In this document: one piece after another, positions 56,910 to 64,000 of the stretch
Layout: each line of letters begins with the position of its first letter
How positions within the stretch are numbered: the first letter of the stretch is position 1
Assembly: GCA_964017045.1 (NCBI GenBank)
Contig: OZ024806.1
Coordinates: 1,561,502-1,625,501, forward strand
Direction of reading: 5' to 3'
DNA from: Omphiscola glabra
Lineage: Eukaryota > Mollusca > Gastropoda > Lymnaeidae
DNA: 64,000 bases
Notes under the pieces: generated by a model
What the model saw: only the letters and a program-made list of their open reading frames with translations
What the model was told of the DNA's origin: nothing
Databases searched by the model: none
Translations under genes and position numbers: made by a program

Positions 56910-57675
56910 TTTGTTTAGGGCTTGGTTGGTTTGGGTGGTTTGGTTGATTTGGTTGGTTTGGTTGGTTTGGTTGGTTTGTTTAGGGTTTGGTTGGTTTGGG
57001 TGGTTTGGTTGATTTGGTTGGTTTGGTTGTTTTGGTTGGTTTGTTTATGGTTTGGTTGGTTTGAGTGATTTGGTTGGTTTTGTTGGATTGTTTAAGGTTT
57101 GGTTGGTTTGTTTCGGGTTTGTTTGGTTTGGTTGGTTTGGTTGATTTGGTTGGTTTGGTTGGTTTGGTTGATTTCGTTGGTTTGGGTGATTTGAGTGATT
57201 TGATTGGTTTGTTGGTTTGTTTATGGTTTGGTTAGTTTGTTTAGGGATTTGTTGGTTTGGGTGATTTAGTTGGTTTTGATGGTTTGTTTAGGGTTTGGTT
57301 GTTTTTTTAGGATTTGGTTTGTTTGTTTTAGGTTTGTGTGGTTTGGTTGGTTTGGTTGATTTAATTGGTTAGGTTGGTTATTTAGGGATTGGTTGGTTTG
57401 TTTAGGCTTAGTTGGTTTGTTTAGGTTTTGGTGGGTTTGGTTGGTTTGGTTGGTTTGTTTAGGGTTTTGTTAGTTTAGGGTTTGTTTGGTTTGGTTACGT
57501 TTGTTTAGGGTTTGTTTGGTTTGGTTGGTTTGTATAGCATTTGATTGGTTTGGTTGGTTTGTTTATGGTTTGGTTTGTCTGGTTGGTTTGTTTAAGATTG
57601 GTAGGTCGGGTTGGTTTGTTTAGGGTTTGGTTGGTTTGTTTGGTTCTGGTGGTATTCGGGGTTTGGTTGGTTTGG
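56910..57675. repeat. Degenerate G/T-rich array (GGTTTGGTT type)
   Basis: Short blocks of ttggtttggttggtttg alternate with gtttagggttt. No fixed period is visible. The plus strand is almost free of C. Confidence 0.9.
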
Positions 57676-58620
57676 GTGAAGTGGAAAGTCTGAAGTCTAG
57701 CTGTATCTAGATACTATTTAGTTGTTCAATGATGTGTACTAGTTTCATAAAGCAACATTTTTATACTCATACTCCGGGATTTGATTATTGTTTGAATTAT
57801 TATTATTTTTTTGTGTGTTTTTTTTGTTGAAATAGACTCTACTTTAAAAAAAAAAAACACTATTATTTGAGCCTGTAAGGCTAGAAGTGCGACCTGAAAG
57901 GTAACCTTGGCTGTAGTATCTTTTTAGATATCGTGTAGTGTAAAAAGTATTTCTTGTTTTAGGTGTAAGAAATGATCTTTCACCATTGAACTAGCTTCAA
58001 GGGCCAAACGTTTCCAGATATGTATGACGTATCATAGTCCTGGTTTGATGACTACGTGATGGGCAGGCCTGCATATCTAAAACAAAACAACAAATAAACA
58101 CAGTTTTAATGAGCACGAATACATAATGCAATACAAAGCAATTTAATGACAATATTTAAAAAGAACATCAACTGAGAACAAATAATTAAGATGAAGTCAT
58201 TTATCTTACCGCTGGCGAAATTGTAGTCAGTATTTAGTCAAAATAATCGGTGTGTGCATTAATGAACTGAACAAAAACACCAAAACCAATCACAGTGGTA
58301 AAAATATCGAGGCGGGGAAAATGGTTGGGATACATTTTCTGAGAATATCAATATCTAAAAGCCAAAGTTTTGGACGATAAGTACTTAGACGACTGAAGAC
58401 CAATAAAAGGTTGGGTAAATTGTCATGTGAATAACAATATCTCAAAGAAGATTACTTTACATAATTGAACATTATTATAGATACATTACTGTTCTAATAA
58501 ATAGCTTTCCATCACCATAAAAGAGGTATTTAAAGGCAAATAATCTGATATTCCTGGTATTCCATCATCTCTGACTTATGGAGTGTCGTGTGTGCTGGTA
58601 CCCTTGGTTTAGAAACCCTG
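57676..58620. other. AT-rich DNA
   Basis: Nothing recognised. Confidence 0.55.
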
Positions 58621-58634
58621 CAATGCGCCAAGTG

Positions 58635-61600
58635 TCAACATAACAACACACCCTATAGTACAGAGATAACAACACACCCTATAGTACAGAGATAACAACA
58701 CACCCTATAGTACAGAGATAACAACTCACCTTATAGTACAGAGATAACAACACACCCTATAGTACAGAGATAACAACACACCTTATAGTACAGAGATAAC
58801 AACACACCCTATAGTACAGAGATAACAACACACCTTATAGTACAGAGATAACAACACACCCAATAGTACAGAGATAACAACACACCTTATAGTACAGAGA
58901 TAACAACACACCCTATAGTACAGAGATAACAACACACCTTATAGTACAGAGATAACAACACACCCTATAGTACAGAGATAACAACACACCTTATAGTACA
59001 GAGATAACAACACACCTTATAGTACAGAGATAACAACACACCTTATAGTACAGAGATAACAACACACCCTATAGTACAGAGATAACAACACACCTTATAG
59101 TACAGAGATAACAACACACCTTATAGTACAGAGATAACAACACACCCTATAGTACAGAGATAACAACACACCTTATAGTACAGAGATAACAACACACCCT
59201 ATAGTACAGAGATAACAACACACCTTATAGTACAGAGATAACAACACACCCTATAGTACAGAGATAACAACACACCCTATAGTACAGAGATAACAACACA
59301 CCCTATAGTACAGAGATAACAACACACCTTATAGTACAGAGATAACAACACACCCTATAGTACAGAGATAACAACACACCCTATAGTACAGAGATAACAA
59401 CACACCTTATAGTACAGAGATAACAACACACCTTATAGTACAGAGATAACAACACATCCTATAGTACAGAGATAACAACACACCCTATAGTACAGAGATA
59501 ACAACACACCCTATAGTACAGAGATAACAACACACCCTATAGTACAGAGATAACAACACACCCTATAGTACAGAGATAACAACACACCTTATAGTACAGA
59601 GATAACAACACACCCTATAGTACAGAGATAACAACACACCTTATAGTACAGAGATAACAACACACCTTATAGTACAGAGATAACAACTCACCCTATAGTA
59701 CAGAGATAACAACACACCCTATAGTACAGAGATAACAACACACCCTATAGTACAGAGATAACAACACACCCTATAGTACAGAGATAACAACACACCCTAT
59801 AGTACAGAGATAACAACACACCCTATAGTACAGAGATAACAACACACCCTATAGTACAGAGATAACAACACACCTTATAGTACAGAGATAACAACACACC
59901 CTATAGTACAGAGATAACAACGCACCCTATAGTACAGAGATAACAACACACCTAATAGTACAGAGATAACAACACACCCTATAGTACAGAGATAACAACA
60001 CACCCTATAGTACAGAGATAACAACACACCCTATAGTACAGAGATAACAACACACCTTATAGTACAGAGATAACAACACACCCTATAGTACAGAGATAAC
60101 AACACAACCTATAGTACAGAGATAACAACACACCTTATAGTACAGAGATAACAACACACCCTATAGTACAGAGATAACAACACACCTTATAGTACAGAGA
60201 TAACAACACACCGTATAGTACAGAGATAACAACACACCTTATATTACAGAGATAACAACACACCTTATAGTACAGAGATAACAACACACCTTATAGTACA
60301 GAGATAACAACACACCCTATAGTACAGAGATAACAACACACCTTATAGTACATAGATAACAACACACCTTATAGTACAGAGATAACAACACACCCTATAG
60401 TACAGAGATAACAACACACCTTATAGTACAGAGATAACAACACACCCTATAGTACAGAGATAACAACACACCCTATAGTACAGAGATAACAACACACCTT
60501 ATAGTACAGAGATAACAACACACCCTATAGTACAGAGATAACAACACACCCAATAGTACAGAGATAACAACACAACTTATAGTACAGAGATAACAACACA
60601 CCCTATAGTACAGAGATAACAACACACCTTATAGTACAGAGATAACAACAAACGTATAGTACAGAGATAACAACACACCCTATAGTACAGAGATAACAAC
60701 ACACCTTATAGTACAGAGATAACAACACACCTTATAGTACAGAGATAACAACACACCCTATAGTACAGAGATAACAACACACCTTATAGTACAGAGATAA
60801 CAACACACCTTATAGTACAGAGATAACAACACACCCTATAGTACAGAGATAACAACACACCTTATAGTACAGAGATAACAACACACCCTATAGTACAGAG
60901 ATAACAACACACCCTATAGTACAGAGATAACAACACACCTTATAGTACAGAGATAAAAACACACCCTATAGTACAGAGATAACAACACACCCAATAGTAC
61001 AGAGATAACAACACACCTTATAATACAGAGATAACAACACACCCTATAGTACAGAGATAACAACACACCTTATAGTACAGATATAACAACACACCTTATA
61101 GTACAGAGATAACAACACACCCTATAGTACAGAGATAACAACACACCTTATAGTACACAGATAACAACACACCCTATAGTACAGAGATAACAACACACCT
61201 TATAGTACAGAGATAACAACACACCCTATAGTACAGAGATAACAACACACCTTATAGTACAGAGATAACAACACACCTTATAGTACAGAGATAACAACTC
61301 ACCCTATAGTACAGAGATAACAACTCACCCTATAGTACAGAGATAACAACACACCTTATAGTACAGAGATAACAACACACCTTATAGTACAGAGATAACA
61401 ACACACCTTATAGTACAGAGATAACAACACACCCTATAGTACAGAGATAACAACACACCTTATAGTACAGAGATAACAACACACCCTATAGTACAGAGAT
61501 AACAACACACCTTATAGTACAGAGATAACAACACACCCTATAGTACAGAGATAACAACACACCTTTTAGTACAGAGATAACAACACACCCTATAGTACAG

Positions 61601-62045
61601 AGATAACAACACACCTTATAGTACAGAGATAACAACACACCCTATAGTACAGAGATAACAACACACCTTATAGTACAGAGATAACAACACACCCTATAGT
61701 ACAGAGATAACAACACACCTTATAGTACAGAGATAACAACACACCCTATAGTACAGAGATAACAACACACCTTATAGTACAGAGATAACAACACACCTTA
61801 TAGTACAGAGATAACAACACACCCTATAGTACAGAGATAACAACACACCTTATAGTACAGAGATAACAACACACCTTATAGTACAGAGATAACAACACAC
61901 CTTATAGTACAGAGATAACAACACACCCTATAGTACAGAGATAACAACACACCTTATAGTACAGAGATAACAACACACCCTATAGTATAGAGATAACAAC
62001 ACACCTTATAGTACAGAGATAACAACACACCCTATAGTACAGAGG
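58635..62045. repeat. 26-bp minisatellite, about 131 copies
   Basis: The unit is caccctatagtacagagata plus acaaca. Nearly all variation is one C/T choice (ccctatag or ccttatag). It is the longest array in the window by copy number. Confidence 0.98.
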
Positions 62046-63339
62046 GTGGGAAAACATTAGTTTCATTGGAGCTGCTTTTAAGTATTTTGTACTTTTTTAT
62101 GGAAACACACAATTTTTTATGGACACAAAATTAAATAAATGTCATTTTTATTTCCCCGTATCAATATAACTTAGAAGGAAAGTGTTCATAACAAAAATTC
62201 CGTGATAACATTTAGCAGACATGAAACTGAGATGACCAAATTGAAATGACCATAAGAGAGAGAGACTTCAATCAGGTTAGATGTAAGTAAAAAAAACAAC
62301 TAATTTTGGAAAACCTGAAGAAAACCACAACATAAAAACGCTTACTCAAAACGTTCATTTGAATGCTTGTATATCCCATACTAATGTAACATCCATTTAA
62401 AAAATTTTAAAAACAATTTTAAAAAAAAAATGTTCGGTTCTTGAGAGTTTTTTTTCAAAATTTTGATTAAAGTGAAGTAATTTTTTCATCTTTAACTAAT
62501 TTAAAAGTAAATTTACTTTTTAAAATTGTAATTAAAATGTATATATATATATATATATATATATTGTGCATCAAATAAATAGCTTAAATGATTACTTCCT
62601 ATATTTAATTTACCATTTGCCCAAAGCTTTAGAATATTTTGCATCATTTAACGTTTAGAATTGCACAATATCACTTTTATGCTAGAATACTTTTAACAGC
62701 TTTTAATTATGTCGCAGTAACGCCACCAACGCAAACTAATTTGCATAATTTAAGTAAATGATTGTCATCGAAGTAAATGGTCGAGACAGTTGTTAATTTA
62801 TGAAAATTTCAATTTGATGAAGAATAAAAAATAATAATAAAAAGTTCCAGGAGAGATAACTTTAATATTTTTATAAAAGCTCATGAATTACTTGGTTGTC
62901 ACTTCACATTTTCATACGTCCGTAATATGAGTAAGAGAGAAGAACATGTTTGGATTTACGATTCCTTGAATTGGGGTAAAAATTTAAAAAGTGGCCGGGG
63001 GGTGGGGTATAAACTTAATATAATAAGACGTTACCTGGATAAAATCGTGGCTTCTTTTTTCAACATTGAAAGAAATGCGATGCAAATTATATAATAACAT
63101 AATTTATGAATGCACTTTACTTTATTTTACGAAACGGAGACTAATAAATATAGCTTTTACAATTTTTTTGTTTCGCCACCAATGAAAGCGACACTTGAAA
63201 TACTTTGACCGTCCTAATCTAGGAAATCTTATTGCACATTTCTAAGCAGCGGGTATTGGATGGTGCTCAAAATGTCGATTGACAAATTAAAGTTACTTAT
63301 ACCTGCGAATTTACGCCAGTAAAAGGGTTTAAATGCGTT
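62046..63339. other. AT-rich DNA with (TA)n
   Basis: An (AT)n tract lies at 62539-62563. No coding signal. Confidence 0.6.
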
Positions 63340-63429
63340 ACAAAAACCCCGGAGGAAAACAACACAAATGCAGACCTAGGCTTAGATGGATGGAAGATAT
63401 GGAAAAAAATATACAACAACTTTCAATGG

Positions 63430-63715
63430 AATTCTCTGCCACTACACATCAGAAATATATCAACCATCACAGCCTTCAAAACTGCACTCAAAACACATCT
63501 CTTTAAACTTTACTATCCTGACTGATTCTCCCTCTGAAAGTTAAACGATGCTGCTGAGTGCCGTCCATGGCTTCACATGTAAATTGATATGGAATTGTTT
63601 TTAATTTATATTTTTTAAGTTCATTTTAATTTGTATATACAGCGTGGTGAGCCCAGCCCTAGGCTGGGGTACCACGCTATAGAAAACTACCCATAATAAT
63701 AATAATAAATCCAAG
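63430..63715 (+). mobile_element. LINE 3' end with terminal hairpin
   Basis: At 63430 the frame reads FQWNSLPLHIRNISTITAFK then TALKTHLFKLYYPD and a stop, the closing block of L2/CR1-type ORF2. A 3' segment follows with a strong hairpin (63641-63678) and an AAT-repeat tail (ataataataataaat). The upstream RT is missing, as expected of a 5'-truncated insertion. Confidence 0.85.
63641..63678 (+). other. 3' hairpin of LINE
   Basis: agcgtggt pairs with accacgct, and the inner cccagcc pairs with ggctggg around a CTA loop. Such hairpins next to a short-repeat tail are known at the 3' ends of L2/CR1-type elements, where they recruit the RT. Confidence 0.75.
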
Positions 63716-63904
63716 CATTAGCTAGGCCGCGATGGATCGAAATCAGTTTAAGCGTTAAAGATTCAATCAATATACATTGAAAAAAGAAAATTACTGAAAC
63801 AATTCAAGGAGTGATCCCAAATGAGAAATGTGTTGGCATCTTCCTTGTAGATGTCATAATTATGTTGGTGATCGCCACGGTACACACATTTAATCTGCAA
63901 ATAG

Positions 63905-64000
63905 TAAAAAAGATGGAGATGAGATGTTTCAGGGGCATTCTTGGCATCTGCTATAGAGACCATATCACTAATGATCAAGTGAAAAAAAGAATTCGTCAAG
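63905..64000 (+). mobile_element. LINE RT C-terminal fragment, continues past window
   Basis: It reads MEMRCFRGILGICYRDHITN then DQVKKRIRQ, matching the EMRCxRRILxIxYxDHVTNE.V..RI block after the RT domain in RTE/BovB- and Jockey-type LINEs. The next blocks would lie beyond base 64000. Confidence 0.8.

Noticed and set aside
58635..62045. CRISPR array
   Set aside because: The whole 26-bp unit repeats with no unique spacers, in animal DNA without cas genes. The same holds for every other array here.

Overview
This is nuclear DNA of an animal, most likely a mollusc and perhaps a gastropod. The reasons are intron-split exons with GT/AG junctions, several non-LTR and Ty3-type retroelement pieces, pogo/Tigger and foldback DNA elements, a tRNA-headed SINE-like unit, and no bacterial gene organisation. 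The mollusc placement is an inference from the style of the repeats and is not proven. By hand count, about 24 kb of the 64 kb is locus-specific tandem repeat: roughly 45 arrays with units of 12 to about 100 bp. Most long open frames in the window are frames through these arrays and not genes.

Two host loci can be read. (1) On the + strand, 11403-18757, nine exon pieces (A to I here) match prolyl endopeptidase (PREP, family S9A) from the end of its propeller region through the hydrolase domain. Intron phases agree across most junctions. The copy is damaged: a nonsense codon in exon D, an 80-bp duplication and a 4-nt loss in exon E, a broken exon C, Tyr where the catalytic Asp should be, and no exon for the catalytic His or the N-terminal half. 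At least six exon/intron edges, one exon interior and the active-site serine motif itself are the seed sequences of minisatellites. (2) On the - strand, 38385 down to about 25506, a chain of exons encodes a signal peptide, a Cys-containing extracellular module that may be PAN/apple-like, a Thr/Pro-rich stalk that is itself a 21-bp tandem repeat, and two further extracellular-looking exons. Phases match from exon 1 to exon 5; exon 5 carries one in-frame TGA.

Layout. 0.4-2.5 kb: 5'-truncated LINE (- strand). 2.6-4.5 kb: two 30-bp arrays. 4.5-6.3 kb: 5' half of another LINE inserted in the second array, which resumes at 6.35 kb. 6.4-7.9 kb: Ty3/gypsy-type pol with integrase ahead of reverse transcriptase. 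7.95-8.4 kb: LINE head fused to a tail. 8.4-10.9 kb: two 37-bp arrays. 11.2-19.4 kb: PREP locus with its arrays. 19.4-25 kb: LINE 3' end, SINE-like unit, tail-to-tail LINE ends, Tigger-like element. 25.3-38.4 kb: secreted-protein gene, its introns filled with arrays. 39-43 kb: arrays and a LINE C-terminal piece. 43.1-49.5 kb: 42-bp, 70-bp (about 53 copies) and 62-bp arrays with a foldback MITE between them. 49.5-58.6 kb: mostly unique AT-rich DNA with four arrays. 58.6-62.0 kb: a 26-bp array of about 131 copies. 62-64 kb: AT-rich DNA and two LINE pieces, the last running off the window.

The most interesting signal is the link between exon edges and minisatellites in the PREP copy, especially the array built from the GGSNGG nucleophile motif.
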